The notes under the pieces: model-generated
The model's database searches: none
The model's input: the letters and a program-made list of their open reading frames with translations, nothing else
What the model was told of the DNA's origin: nothing
Assembly: GCF_001556185.1 (NCBI RefSeq)
Contig: NZ_LSIJ01000070.1
Span: forward strand, 1 to 6,561
Direction: 5' to 3'
Origin: Sphingomonas sp. CCH10-B3
Lineage (GTDB): Bacteria > Pseudomonadota > Alphaproteobacteria > Sphingomonadales > Sphingomonadaceae
Length of the DNA stretch: 6,561 bases
Shown: positions 1-6,561 of the stretch, piece after piece
Position numbering within the stretch: position 1 is the stretch's first letter
Layout: every line of letters begins with the position of its first letter
Translations under genes and position numbers: made by a program

Positions 1-36
1 GGCGGGGAGGTGGGGGCATGGCGCCGCGGCAAAGCC

Positions 37-100
37 AGTGACAGGTCGGCCATGCCCCCGGCATGGCCTGAGCAATGCGGGGCATTGCTCACCTGTCACT
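37..100. repeat. Nested palindrome forming a three-way junction
   Basis: AGTGACAGGT (37-46) is the exact reverse complement of ACCTGTCACT (91-100). Between them lie two perfect hairpins: GGCCATGCC/GGCATGGCC (48-56 with 60-68, loop CCC) and GAGCAATGC/GCATTGCTC (70-78 with 82-90, loop GGG). Only C47, T69 and the two loops are left unpaired in 64 bases, and the loops are complementary. The element can form on either strand as RNA or as extruded DNA. It lies in non-coding sequence about 90 bases past the stop of the S9 peptidase gene. It resembles intergenic palindromic repeat elements or a structured 3' end; the identity is not recognised. Confidence 0.75.
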
Positions 101-110
101 CGTCGGTCGA

Positions 111-134
111 GGGAGCGAGGGCGAGCTCGCTCCC
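111..134. repeat. 9-bp perfect inverted repeat
   Basis: GGGAGCGAG (111-119) pairs exactly with CTCGCTCCC (126-134) around the 6-base loop GGCGAG. It follows the three-way-junction element by 10 bases. No T tract follows on either strand. It may be part of the same repeat element or a second hairpin in the 3' region of the peptidase transcript. Confidence 0.6.
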
Positions 135-163
135 CCGCCGGCCGGGCGTGTGGCGGTGCCGCA

Positions 164-183
164 GCCAACGCTGGCGCGTTGGC
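164..183 (-). terminator. Hairpin just past the S9 peptidase stop, possible terminator
   Basis: GCCAACGC (164-171) pairs exactly with GCGTTGGC (176-183) around a 4-base loop. On the minus strand the stem starts 8 bases after the peptidase stop codon (194-192). A compact GC-rich stem at this spot fits an end-of-transcript structure, but there is no U run after it, so factor-independent termination is uncertain. The remainder of 1-191 holds the palindromes listed separately and no supported gene. Confidence 0.4.
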
Positions 184-191
184 CTTGGGCC

Positions 192-2189
192 TCACGCCGG
201 GTTATGCTGATCGAGGAACTTCTTCACTTCCTGCAGCAATTGCACCCGGTCTTCCTCGCGCAGCAGATTGTGGGTGTTGAGCGGCTGTTCGAGATAGACG
301 AAGTCGCGCCCTTCGACCTTGCCCGCCCCCTTCAGCCGCGCGACCAGATCGCGCGATTGCGACACCGGCACGCGAATGTCCTTCGCGCCGTGGACGATCA
401 GGATCGGGATCGAATAATCCCTGGGGTGCAGCCCCGGCGACACATCGACCAGCTCGCCTGCCGATCCCAACGCTTGTTTCGCGCGGAACGTGCCGAGGTA
501 ATTCTTGTCGTACCGCACCATCGCCGGCAGGTCGTGCACCCCCGCGCCCGAAATGGCGCAGCGATATTTGGCGCCGTCGCGCTGCGCCGCCCGGCTCGCC
601 GCATAGCCGCCATAGGACCAGCCCATCATGCACACGCGCTTGGGATCGATCGTGCCTTGCCCGGCGAGCCAGCTGACCGCGTCGTTCAGGTCATCCTGCA
701 TCCGGTATCCCCAGGCCTTTTCGGATGCCTTGGTCCAGGCCGTGCCATAGCCGGTCGAGCCGCGATAATTGGGCTGGATGACGACATAGCCATATTCGGC
801 GAGCGCCTGCGCCCAGCCGTAAGCGTCCCAATCGGCATCGTCGCGCGCCCAGGGGCCGCCGTGCGGCAGGACGATCAGCGGCAGGTTCTTCTGGCCGGCG
901 CGGTGGCGCGGCATCGTCAGGATCGCCTCGATCGGCTTGCCGTCGCTTGCGGCATAGCGCACCGTGCTGACGGGGTTGAGCATCGCGTTCTTCAGCGTGT
1001 CACTGTACCACGCCAGCCGCCCGGTCGCGCCGCTCGCGGTTTCGAACAGATAGGTCGCGGGCGGCTGCCCCGGCACGCTCGCCTGGAACAGGATGCGCGT
1101 CTGCGCGGCATCGTTGCTGACGATCCGCACATTGCCCTTGCCGAAGGGCTCTTCGAGCACCGCCTGAATTTCCTTCATGCGGGGGCTGAAATACAGTTGC
1201 TGGCCGCGGCCGGTGGTGAACTGGACCCCGTTGATCGAGCTGCCGTCGCGCGCGACCAGCGGACCGTCGATGTCGTAACCGTCGACGCCGAACACCTTCT
1301 TGCCGATCTTCATGGTCGTCAGGTCGAATTCGTACAGCGCTTCATACCCATCCTTGGCGCTGACGGTATAGGCGGTGCCGTCTTTCAGCATCACGTCGGG
1401 CACCGAAGGGCGCGCGTTGAGGCCCATGACTTCACTGAAGATCGTCTTCAGCCCCGACTTGGCATCGGGGCGGTACAGCACGGTCAGGCGCCCGGTGTCG
1501 CCGCTGAACGACGTTCCCATCCGCACCACGCCGGCTTCGTCCGCGGACCAGTCCGAAACCACTGGATTGGCGCGCATCACCATCTGTTCCTTGCCGGTGA
1601 CCGCGTCGATTTCGACCACCTCGGGCTTGCCGAGCAATTCGGTGCCGTTGGCGGGGTTGATGCGTTCGAGCAGGATGCGCGGCGGGCCGTCGCGCGACGC
1701 CCAGAGCAGGCTGGTACCGGCAAAGGCCTTGTCCCAGCCGAGCGGCAGCACCTTCTGGCTGGTCCGGTCGTAGGACGCGAACCGGACGTTGTCGAACCAA
1801 TCACCGCCGAAATTGTCGCGCGAGCTGATGCCGATCAGCAGCACTTCATTGTTCAGCCAGCGATAGCTGATGACTTGGCGCTGGCCGATCTTGTCGCCCG
1901 ACAAGTCCGAATCACGCGCGATGATGCGCGGCTGCACGCCGGGCTGGCCCACGGCGAGGATCGCGAGCACCTGTTGCCCCTGTGCGCGAATCTTGGCGGC
2001 AATCCAGCGGCCGTCGGGCGACAGCGTCGCGCCCGCAACCAGAGGAAACTGGCCGAAAACCTCGATCGGGACGGTCTTCCCTTCCCAATCGGCGGCCGGC
2101 TTCACTTGTGCCGCGACCGGCGCCGTCCAAGCAACGCTGCTTGCCGTCACCGCCAGCGCGGCGAACAGGCGCAAATTCACAGAGACCAT
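192..2189 (-). CDS. Secreted S9 family serine peptidase (prolyl oligopeptidase / acylaminoacyl-peptidase type)
   Basis: The gene encodes 665 residues. A Sec signal peptide (charged start, hydrophobic core at about 8-20, likely cleavage after the VAA near residue 27) predicts export to the periplasm. Residues of roughly 40-390 look like the beta-propeller that gates substrate access in this family. The C-terminal part from about 400 is an alpha/beta hydrolase: HGGP (443-446, oxyanion region), YRGSTGYG (475-482), the nucleophile motif GWSYGG with Ser525, Asp604 in HGAKD, and His640 in THN. The triad is complete, so the enzyme should be active on peptides, probably short ones; the specificity is not readable. 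An ATG at 2195 also exists, but the AGGGGG upstream lies only 2 bases from it and 8 bases from the ATG at 2189, so 2189 is preferred. It follows hppA by 67 bases, across a hairpin. Lasso-peptide isopeptidases of sphingomonads belong to the same family, but no lasso precursor or maturation gene is present here. Confidence 0.93.
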   Translation of the reverse strand: MVSVNLRLFAALAVTASSVAWTAPVAAQVKPAADWEGKTVPIEVFGQFPLVAGATLSPDGRWIAAKIRAQGQQVLAILAVGQPGVQPRIIARDSDLSGDKIGQRQVISYRWLNNEVLLIGISSRDNFGGDWFDNVRFASYDRTSQKVLPLGWDKAFAGTSLLWASRDGPPRILLERINPANGTELLGKPEVVEIDAVTGKEQMVMRANPVVSDWSADEAGVVRMGTSFSGDTGRLTVLYRPDAKSGLKTIFSEVMGLNARPSVPDVMLKDGTAYTVSAKDGYEALYEFDLTTMKIGKKVFGVDGYDIDGPLVARDGSSINGVQFTTGRGQQLYFSPRMKEIQAVLEEPFGKGNVRIVSNDAAQTRILFQASVPGQPPATYLFETASGATGRLAWYSDTLKNAMLNPVSTVRYAASDGKPIEAILTMPRHRAGQKNLPLIVLPHGGPWARDDADWDAYGWAQALAEYGYVVIQPNYRGSTGYGTAWTKASEKAWGYRMQDDLNDAVSWLAGQGTIDPKRVCMMGWSYGGYAASRAAQRDGAKYRCAISGAGVHDLPAMVRYDKNYLGTFRAKQALGSAGELVDVSPGLHPRDYSIPILIVHGAKDIRVPVSQSRDLVARLKGAGKVEGRDFVYLEQPLNTHNLLREEDRVQLLQEVKKFLDQHNPA

Positions 2190-2197
2190 CGTCATAT

Positions 2198-2203
2198 CCC
2201 CCT
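2198..2203 (-). promoter_or_regulatory. Ribosome binding site of the S9 peptidase gene
   Basis: AGGGGG on the minus strand, 8 bases before the ATG at 2189 and only 2 bases before the alternative ATG at 2195. The spacing favours the inner start. It lies 5 bases past the downstream arm of the 2209-2248 hairpin, so folding of that hairpin should leave it accessible. Confidence 0.6.
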
Positions 2204-2208
2204 AAGAT

Positions 2209-2248
2209 ATCGGCCGAACCGAAAGCTTATCGCCACGGTCCGGCCGAT
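2209..2248 (-). terminator. 13-bp hairpin between hppA and the S9 peptidase gene, possible terminator or processing site
   Basis: In minus-strand RNA, the arm at 2248-2236 (AUCGGCCGGACCG) pairs with the arm at 2221-2209 along 13 positions, with a single G-U wobble and a 14-base loop. The stem begins 8 bases after the hppA stop codon. No U tract follows: the next bases are AUCUUAGGGGG, which includes the peptidase ribosome binding site. It is therefore not a textbook intrinsic terminator. It may be a weak terminator, a 3' stabiliser for hppA mRNA, or a processing site. The pairing is seen directly; the role is inferred. Confidence 0.5.
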
Positions 2249-2256
2249 CAAGGGGC

Positions 2257-4431
2257 TCAGCCGACGACCCCGCTCGCCGCTGCCACGGCCGCCAGCAACA
2301 GCAGCGCGACGATGTTGGTGATCTTGATCATCGGATTGACCGCCGGGCCCGCGGTGTCCTTGTACGGATCGCCGACGGTGTCGCCGGTGACCGCGGCCTT
2401 GTGGGCTTCGCTGCCCTTGCCGCCGTGGTTGCCGTCTTCGATGTACTTCTTGGCATTGTCCCATGCGCCGCCGCCCGAGGTCATCGAGATGGCGACGAAC
2501 AGCCCCGACACGATCACGCCGAGCAGCATCGCACCGAGCGCGGCAAAGCCTTCGGCCTGACCGGCAACGGCAGTGATGATGAAATAGACGAGGATCGGCG
2601 ACAGCACCGGCAGCAAGCTGGGCACGATCATCTCGCGGATCGCCGCCTTGGTGACGAGATCGACGGTGCGGGCATAATTGGGTCGGCTGGTGCCCGCCAT
2701 GATGCCCGGGTTGTTGCGGAACTGGTCGCGGACTTCCTCGACCACCGCGCCCGCCGCGCGGCCGACCGCGGTCATCCCCATCGCCCCGAACAGATAGGGC
2801 AGCAGCGCGCCGAGCAGCAGCCCGACGATGACATAGGGGTTGGAGAGCTGGAAATTGACCGTCAGGTTCGGGAAATCCTTCGCCAGATCGCTGGTGTAGG
2901 CGTTGAACAGGACCAGCGCGGCGAGTGCTGCCGAGCCGATCGCATAGCCCTTGGTCACCGCCTTGGTGGTGTTGCCGACCGCGTCGAGCGCGTCGGTCTT
3001 GTGCCGCACGTCATCGGGCAGCCCGGCCATTTCGGCGATGCCGCCCGCATTGTCCGTCACCGGGCCATAAGCGTCGAGCGCGACCACCATGCCCGCCTGC
3101 GCGAGCATTGCGGTGGCGGCAAACGCCACGCCGATCACGCCCGCGAGCTGGTACGCCGCGATCACCGCGATCACGATCACGAAGGTCGGCAACGCGGTCG
3201 ATTCAAGGCTGATCGCGAGGCCCTGAATGACGTTGGTGCCGTGGCCGGTCTCCGAAGCCTTGGCGATGCTGCGCACCGGGCGGAAATTGGTGCCGGTGTA
3301 ATATTCGGTGATCCACACCAAGAGGCCAGTGACGGCCAGCCCGATCATCATCGACCAGAACAGCGCCATGCCGGTGACCGACGCGGCGGCATTGCCGGTG
3401 ACGGCTTCGGGGGTGGCGCCGTTCAGGAAGCTGATGTTGCTGTTGCCGCCGATCGCGGTGTTCATGTCGCCGAGCGCATATTGCGTGGCGAAGTAGATGG
3501 CAGGGATCGACAGCACGACGCTGGTCCAGAACCCCTTGTAGAGCGCGCCCATGATGTTGGTGCCGCTGCCCAGCCGCACGAAATAGGTGCCGATAATCGA
3601 GGTGATGATGCACACCCCGCCGACGATCAGCGGCAGGCCCATGACCGCAAGCAGATTGTCGGCACCGCGCAAAGCGAGCGCGATCGAGATCATCGTCACG
3701 CCCAAGGTCACGACATAGGTTTCGAACAGATCGGCTGCCATCCCTGCGCAGTCGCCGACGTTATCACCGACGTTATCGGCGATCGTCGCCGGGTTGCGGG
3801 GATCGTCCTCGGGGATCCCCGCCTCGACCTTGCCGACCAGATCGGCGCCGACGTCGGCTGCCTTGGTGAAGATGCCGCCACCGAGCCGCGCGAAGATCGA
3901 GATCAGCGACGCGCCGAACGCGAGCGCGGTGAGTGCCGCGACGACGATCGGGCTGCCCGGCGCATTGCCGCCGGGGCCGATCAGATACCAGAAGATGCCC
4001 GAAATCGACAGCAGGCCAAGCCCTGCCACCAGCATGCCGGTGATCGCGCCCGATCGGAACGCCATGGTGAGGCCGCCCTGGAGCGAGGTCCGCGCGGCTT
4101 CGGCTGTCCGCACATTCGCGCGCACCGAGATGTTCATCCCGACATAGCCCGCCACGCCCGAGAGCACCGCGCCGATGACGAAGCCGATCGTCGAGACGGG
4201 CGCGCCCATCCGGTCGAGGAACAGCCAGATCAGTACGGCGACGACGACGCCGACGACAGCGATCGTGCGATACTGGCGGCCGAGATAGGCCTGTGCGCCT
4301 TCCTGAATGGCGGCGGCGATGTCCTGCATCTTTTCGTTGCCGGCGGGTGCTGCGAGCACCTGGCGGCTGGTGACGAAACCATAGAGCACAGCCAGCAAGC
4401 CACAGGCCATGGCCGCATAGACAATCAGCAT
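2257..4431 (-). CDS. hppA: Membrane-bound proton-translocating pyrophosphatase, potassium-independent type
   Basis: The 724-residue integral inner-membrane protein hydrolyses pyrophosphate and uses the energy to pump protons. Length and the many hydrophobic segments match the 16-helix family. Pyrophosphate/Mg-binding motifs are intact: the DX7KXE motif at Asp193-Lys201-Glu203, the Asp-rich run with Asp219, Asp223 and Asp227, the DNAGGIAEM block (460-468), and the C-terminal [10 protein letters not shown] (652-661) and [10 protein letters not shown] (683-692) blocks. The key subtype site reads [10 protein letters not shown] (487-496): Lys490 and Thr493 stand where potassium-dependent enzymes carry Ala and a small residue, so this is the K+-independent class, whose known members pump H+. 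The start at 4431 is chosen over an in-frame ATG at 4473 because AAGGGG lies 6 bases upstream and the first helix begins at once. It sits 104 bases after thiL and 67 bases before the peptidase gene. Confidence 0.97.
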   Translation of the reverse strand: MLIVYAAMACGLLAVLYGFVTSRQVLAAPAGNEKMQDIAAAIQEGAQAYLGRQYRTIAVVGVVVAVLIWLFLDRMGAPVSTIGFVIGAVLSGVAGYVGMNISVRANVRTAEAARTSLQGGLTMAFRSGAITGMLVAGLGLLSISGIFWYLIGPGGNAPGSPIVVAALTALAFGASLISIFARLGGGIFTKAADVGADLVGKVEAGIPEDDPRNPATIADNVGDNVGDCAGMAADLFETYVVTLGVTMISIALALRGADNLLAVMGLPLIVGGVCIITSIIGTYFVRLGSGTNIMGALYKGFWTSVVLSIPAIYFATQYALGDMNTAIGGNSNISFLNGATPEAVTGNAAASVTGMALFWSMMIGLAVTGLLVWITEYYTGTNFRPVRSIAKASETGHGTNVIQGLAISLESTALPTFVIVIAVIAAYQLAGVIGVAFAATAMLAQAGMVVALDAYGPVTDNAGGIAEMAGLPDDVRHKTDALDAVGNTTKAVTKGYAIGSAALAALVLFNAYTSDLAKDFPNLTVNFQLSNPYVIVGLLLGALLPYLFGAMGMTAVGRAAGAVVEEVRDQFRNNPGIMAGTSRPNYARTVDLVTKAAIREMIVPSLLPVLSPILVYFIITAVAGQAEGFAALGAMLLGVIVSGLFVAISMTSGGGAWDNAKKYIEDGNHGGKGSEAHKAAVTGDTVGDPYKDTAGPAVNPMIKITNIVALLLLAAVAAASGVVG

Positions 4432-4437
4432 CGCATT

Positions 4438-4443
4438 CCCCTT
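4438..4443 (-). promoter_or_regulatory. Ribosome binding site of hppA
   Basis: AAGGGG on the minus strand, 6 bases before the ATG at 4431. It fixes the start and argues against the longer reading from 4473, whose extra 14 residues are polar and would precede the first membrane helix. Confidence 0.65.
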
Positions 4444-4493
4444 ATCCTGCTGCCTCTGGCGGACGCCGGGCACTTTCGTTCTGGATGGCCGCG

Positions 4494-4523
4494 AACCTAG
4501 CCTTGGCGCGGCGCGATAGGCAA
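4494..4523 (-). promoter_or_regulatory. Weak candidate promoter for hppA
   Basis: In the thiL-hppA gap the minus strand reads TTGCCT (4523-4518) and, 18 bases on, TAGGTT (4499-4494). These match 4 of 6 and 3 of 6 positions of the housekeeping -35 and -10 consensus. Transcription would start near 4487, leaving a leader of about 55 bases. The match is poor and high-GC alphaproteobacterial promoters are hard to call by eye, so this is only a suggestion. The gap shows no convincing terminator for thiL. Confidence 0.22.
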
Positions 4524-4535
4524 GCGGTGTTCGCC

Positions 4536-5432
4536 CTAGTGTTCGAAACCGAGACGCGGCGGCAGCGGCAGGCTTTGCGCGCCGTCGACCACGACCAGCC
4601 CGCTGCCGGGCGCGAACCGGCCGATGGCGGTGGCGGCGACCGGGAGTGTCTGACCGGGAGGTGCGGCGAACAGCAATTGGTAATCGTCTCCAGCCGTGGC
4701 CGCGGCAAGCCGCGCCGCGCGGTCATCGCCTGCGAAGGCGCGAAAGCTTGCCGAGAGCGGGATAGCGGCAAGACCGATCGTGACGGCGAGGCCGCTCGCC
4801 GCCGCCATCCGCTGCGCGTCGATCAGCAGACCGTCGGACACATCCATCATCGCGTGGACATGGGGCGCGAGCGCCTGCCCCTCGGCGAGGCGCGGCTGCG
4901 GGCGGCGATAGGCAGCGAGCAGCTCGGCCGGCCCGGTCTTGCCGCGCGCGATCGTCAATCCGGCTCCCCCATCGCCGATCGTGCCGGTGACGTAGAGCGT
5001 ATCGCCCGCCTGTGCCCCCGACCGCGCCGGGGTCGCGACGCCGGCGCGGCCGATCGCGGTCAGCGTCAACACGCGCGGAGCGCCAGCGGGCAGGCTCACC
5101 GTGTCGCCGCCGATCAGCGGACAGTCGAACGCCCGCAGCGCCTCGCCTAGCCCGGCCACGAACGCCGTGTCCCAAGCGCTGTCGCCGAGCGGATAGCTGA
5201 GCATCACCCCCTCAGGCACCGCGCCCTTGGCGGCGAGATCGGACAGGTTCACCGTCAGGAGTTTCCAGGCGACGTCGCCGGGCGGGTCATCGCTCAGGAA
5301 ATGCACGCCCTCGACGATCGTGTCGCTGGTCAGCACGAAGTCGCCCAGCCGCGCCGCATCGTCCGCCAGCCCCAATGCCCCGGGATGGAGCGGCAGCGCG
5401 CGCAGTGCCGCGAGGAACTCGGCTTCGGTCAT
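4536..5432 (-). CDS. thiL: Thiamine-monophosphate kinase
   Basis: The 298-residue cytoplasmic enzyme phosphorylates thiamine monophosphate with ATP to give thiamine diphosphate, the last step of the pathway. Family motifs appear in order: GLADDAA (21-27, Mg/ATP-binding Asp pair), [11 protein letters not shown] (35-45), [10 protein letters not shown] (62-71), GGDT (108-111), [17 protein letters not shown] (143-159), the [11 protein letters not shown] block (195-205) and GDDYQLLF (248-255). The first and last motifs differ slightly from the common GIGDDAA and GEDYELLF forms, but the metal-binding aspartates are kept. The ATG at 5432 is the only one after an in-frame stop at 5456-5454. No clear Shine-Dalgarno precedes it, so translation may be weak. 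In many alphaproteobacteria thiL directly follows nusB; here a lipoprotein gene lies between them. Confidence 0.95.
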   Translation of the reverse strand: MTEAEFLAALRALPLHPGALGLADDAARLGDFVLTSDTIVEGVHFLSDDPPGDVAWKLLTVNLSDLAAKGAVPEGVMLSYPLGDSAWDTAFVAGLGEALRAFDCPLIGGDTVSLPAGAPRVLTLTAIGRAGVATPARSGAQAGDTLYVTGTIGDGGAGLTIARGKTGPAELLAAYRRPQPRLAEGQALAPHVHAMMDVSDGLLIDAQRMAAASGLAVTIGLAAIPLSASFRAFAGDDRAARLAAATAGDDYQLLFAAPPGQTLPVAATAIGRFAPGSGLVVVDGAQSLPLPPRLGFEH

Positions 5433-5489
5433 GGCCTGCAGTGCTGCGCGGCTTCAGGGCTGGAAGACAAAGGTAAATTTCCCCACGTT

Positions 5490-5519
5490 GGCGCGGGCGA
5501 GAGGCTATCGCCCGGCGCC
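5490..5519. repeat. Strong inverted repeat in the leader region of thiL
   Basis: A perfect 7-bp stem CGGGCGA/TCGCCCG (5494-5500 with 5508-5514) with a 7-base loop is extended by GGCG/CGCC (5490-5493 with 5516-5519) across one bulged base. It sits in the 165-base gap between the lipoprotein gene and thiL, ending 57 bases before the thiL start. No T tract follows on either strand, so it is not a classical terminator. It could end or stabilise the upstream message. The remainder of the gap (5433-5597) shows no gene, and a short AT-richer patch at about 5470-5482 is the only other feature. Confidence 0.5.
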
Positions 5520-5597
5520 GTGCGCAGCAAGCCGATCCGCTGCCGCGCCGTCATCCTGGGCGAGGCGGGCGCTACCCGGCGCGCATGGTCCAATGCT

Positions 5598-6062
5598 TCA
5601 GGAGCAATCGCCGATGCGCTTGCCGTCGATCGTCTGCCGCACGGTGGTGCCAAACACCGGGATGTCGATCGTCATCTGGAACCAGTCTTTGCCGTAAGTG
5701 CCCGACACGGTCTGATTGTGGTCGGGAATGTCGTCGACGCCCCGGCATGCCAGCGATCCGCTGAGATAATGGTCCTTGATGGTCAGCTCGTCGGTCTTGC
5801 AGCTGCCGATCGGCACCAGCTGGAGCAGCGCGGCGCGCGCGGTCACGGCGCCGGTGTCGGCGGGCCTGAGGCACGTCTTGCGCGTCATCGGCGGCTCGGG
5901 ATTGCTCGCCGATGGCACCGGCCCGCCGAGCGGGCCGGTGATTTCCCATTCCCCTGCCGCGATCTCGCTGGCAAGGGCCGGTGGCGCGGCGCCGCCGCTT
6001 GCCCCGGCGCTGCCGCACCCGGCGAGCAGAAGCAGGATCGGGCTGGAAAGAATGAAGCGCAT
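5598..6062 (-). CDS. Small DUF3617-like lipoprotein of unknown function
   Basis: The gene encodes 154 residues. It opens with a short hydrophobic stretch ending in the lipobox LLAGC, with Cys16 as the predicted lipidation site, so the mature protein should be membrane-anchored and face the periplasm. The remainder resembles the DUF3617 pattern: GEWEI (37-41) near the start of the domain, then CLRPAD (Cys64), Cys88, a GSLACRG strand (Cys106), GTYGKDW and a closing GKRIGDC (Cys153). Four cysteines remain after the lipid-bearing one, enough for two disulfides in the periplasm; the pairing is a guess. The start at 6062 is preferred to an in-frame ATG at 6092, because AAGGGG lies 6 bases before it and the signal peptide begins there. 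The family assignment is by pattern only and no biochemical function is known to me. It sits between nusB and thiL, 57 bases after nusB. Confidence 0.85.
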   Translation of the reverse strand: MRFILSSPILLLLAGCGSAGASGGAAPPALASEIAAGEWEITGPLGGPVPSASNPEPPMTRKTCLRPADTGAVTARAALLQLVPIGSCKTDELTIKDHYLSGSLACRGVDDIPDHNQTVSGTYGKDWFQMTIDIPVFGTTVRQTIDGKRIGDCS

Positions 6063-6068
6063 CGGCGG

Positions 6069-6074
6069 CCCCTT
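6069..6074 (-). promoter_or_regulatory. Ribosome binding site of the lipoprotein gene
   Basis: AAGGGG on the minus strand, 6 bases before the ATG at 6062, the same sequence and spacing as before hppA. It decides against the ATG at 6092, which would add ten residues before the signal peptide. Confidence 0.6.
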
Positions 6075-6119
6075 GCAATGACCGGAGTGCATTAGCCGGC
6101 GCGGGTTAACAATCGTCGC

Positions 6120-6561
6120 TCAGCGCCGCACATCCTTGCCGATCGCGTCGAGCAGCCCGTTGACGAAGCCCGTCTCGCGCTTGTCGTAAAAGGCGTGGGC
6201 GACATCGACATATTCGGTGATGACCGCGCCCACCGGCACATCGGCGCGCGCGATCAGTTCATAGGCGCCGGCGCGCAGGATCGCCTTCATCGGCTTGTCG
6301 AGCCGGTCGAGGCTCCAGCCGGTCGCGAGCTTGGCCGTGATCAGCGAATCGATCTCCATCCCACGGGCGAGCGCGCCCTTCACGACATCGTCGAAGAAAT
6401 CGACATCGGCTTCGGCATATTCGGCGTCCTCGATCGTCGCGCCGATGCGGTGCTGGTGGAATTCGTGGAGCAGCCGGACGATCGGGGTTGCTTCCATGTC
6501 GTGCTGGTAGAGCGCCTGAACGGCGGCGAGGCGCGCGGCGGCGCGGGCCTTGGTCCGGGGG
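6120..6561 (-). CDS. nusB: Transcription antitermination factor NusB (5' end cut by the window)
   Basis: The frame is open to the window edge, giving 146 visible residues. NusB is an all-helical RNA-binding protein that, with NusE (ribosomal protein S10), binds boxA RNA and supports antitermination of rRNA operons. The visible start contains the first-helix signature ARAAARLAAVQALYQHD, which precedes an internal ATG at 6497; starting there would remove the RNA-binding helix, so 6497 is not the true start. Later blocks are typical: LDKPMKAILRAGAYEL (about 87-102), a DVPVGAVITEYVDVAHAF helix, and the C-terminal FVNGLLDAIGKDVR. Since the family is about 140-160 residues long, only a few residues are probably missing. 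In alphaproteobacteria nusB commonly follows ribH; that gene would lie right of the window. Confidence 0.95.
   Translation of the reverse strand, partial: PRTKARAAARLAAVQALYQHDMEATPIVRLLHEFHQHRIGATIEDAEYAEADVDFFDDVVKGALARGMEIDSLITAKLATGWSLDRLDKPMKAILRAGAYELIARADVPVGAVITEYVDVAHAFYDKRETGFVNGLLDAIGKDVRR

Noticed and set aside
10..280. Short plus-strand frames over the left-edge palindromes
   Set aside because: They run through the inverted repeats, have no homology I recognise, and overlap the end of the peptidase gene.
192..2189. Lasso-peptide isopeptidase
   Set aside because: It shares the S9 fold and export signal, but no lasso precursor, protease/cyclase or TonB receptor gene lies in the window, and the neighbours are housekeeping genes.
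75..2321. A 748-codon open frame on the plus strand across the S9 peptidase gene
   Set aside because: It lies antisense to a gene with signal peptide and full catalytic triad. Its product is rich in Arg, His and Ala with no recognisable domain, the usual antisense shadow in high-GC DNA.
2401..4500. A 699-codon open frame on the plus strand across hppA
   Set aside because: It is antisense to an intact, highly conserved pyrophosphatase and its product is an Asp/Arg/His-rich, low-complexity sequence with no domain.
5433..5597. TPP riboswitch in front of thiL
   Set aside because: The conserved CUGAGA and CCUGAUCUGGAUAAUGCCAGCG-like elements are absent; only an ordinary hairpin is visible.
5301..6095. 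A 264-codon plus-strand frame over the thiL start, the following gap and the lipoprotein gene
   Set aside because: It is opposite two better-supported genes, has no recognisable domain, and its composition fits an antisense shadow.

Overview
The window is a high-GC chromosomal segment in which all five supported genes lie on the minus strand, so it reads right to left: nusB (cut by the right edge), a small DUF3617-like lipoprotein, thiL, hppA and a secreted S9 family serine peptidase. The nusB/thiL neighbourhood, the style of the protein sequences and the base composition suggest an alphaproteobacterium, most likely a sphingomonad (Sphingomonadaceae). That placement rests on recognised sequence patterns, not on a search.

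Layout in transcription order. NusB (6561 to 6120, missing only a few N-terminal residues) is a transcription antitermination factor. After 57 bases comes a 154-residue predicted lipoprotein (6062 to 5598). After a 165-base gap that holds a strong hairpin comes thiL (5432 to 4536), the last kinase of thiamine diphosphate synthesis. After 104 bases comes hppA (4431 to 2257), a 16-helix-type membrane pyrophosphatase whose residues mark it as the potassium-independent, proton-pumping kind. A 61-base gap that is mostly one 13-bp hairpin separates it from the S9 peptidase (2189 to 192), which has a signal peptide and a complete Ser-Asp-His triad.

The genes do not form one pathway. They are mostly housekeeping functions: RNA synthesis, cofactor synthesis, energy conservation from pyrophosphate, and periplasmic peptide turnover. 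Same-strand order and short gaps would allow partial co-transcription, but the hairpins after hppA and before thiL suggest breaks or processing points.

The least ordinary part is the non-coding stretch at the left edge (1-191), downstream of the peptidase gene. It is packed with inverted repeats. The core (37-100) folds into a nearly fully paired three-way junction: a 10-bp outer stem closing two 9-bp hairpins whose 3-base loops, CCC and GGG, are complementary to each other. No coding gene is supported in that stretch, and the element may continue left of the window. No mobile-element gene, CRISPR array, tRNA or rRNA was seen.
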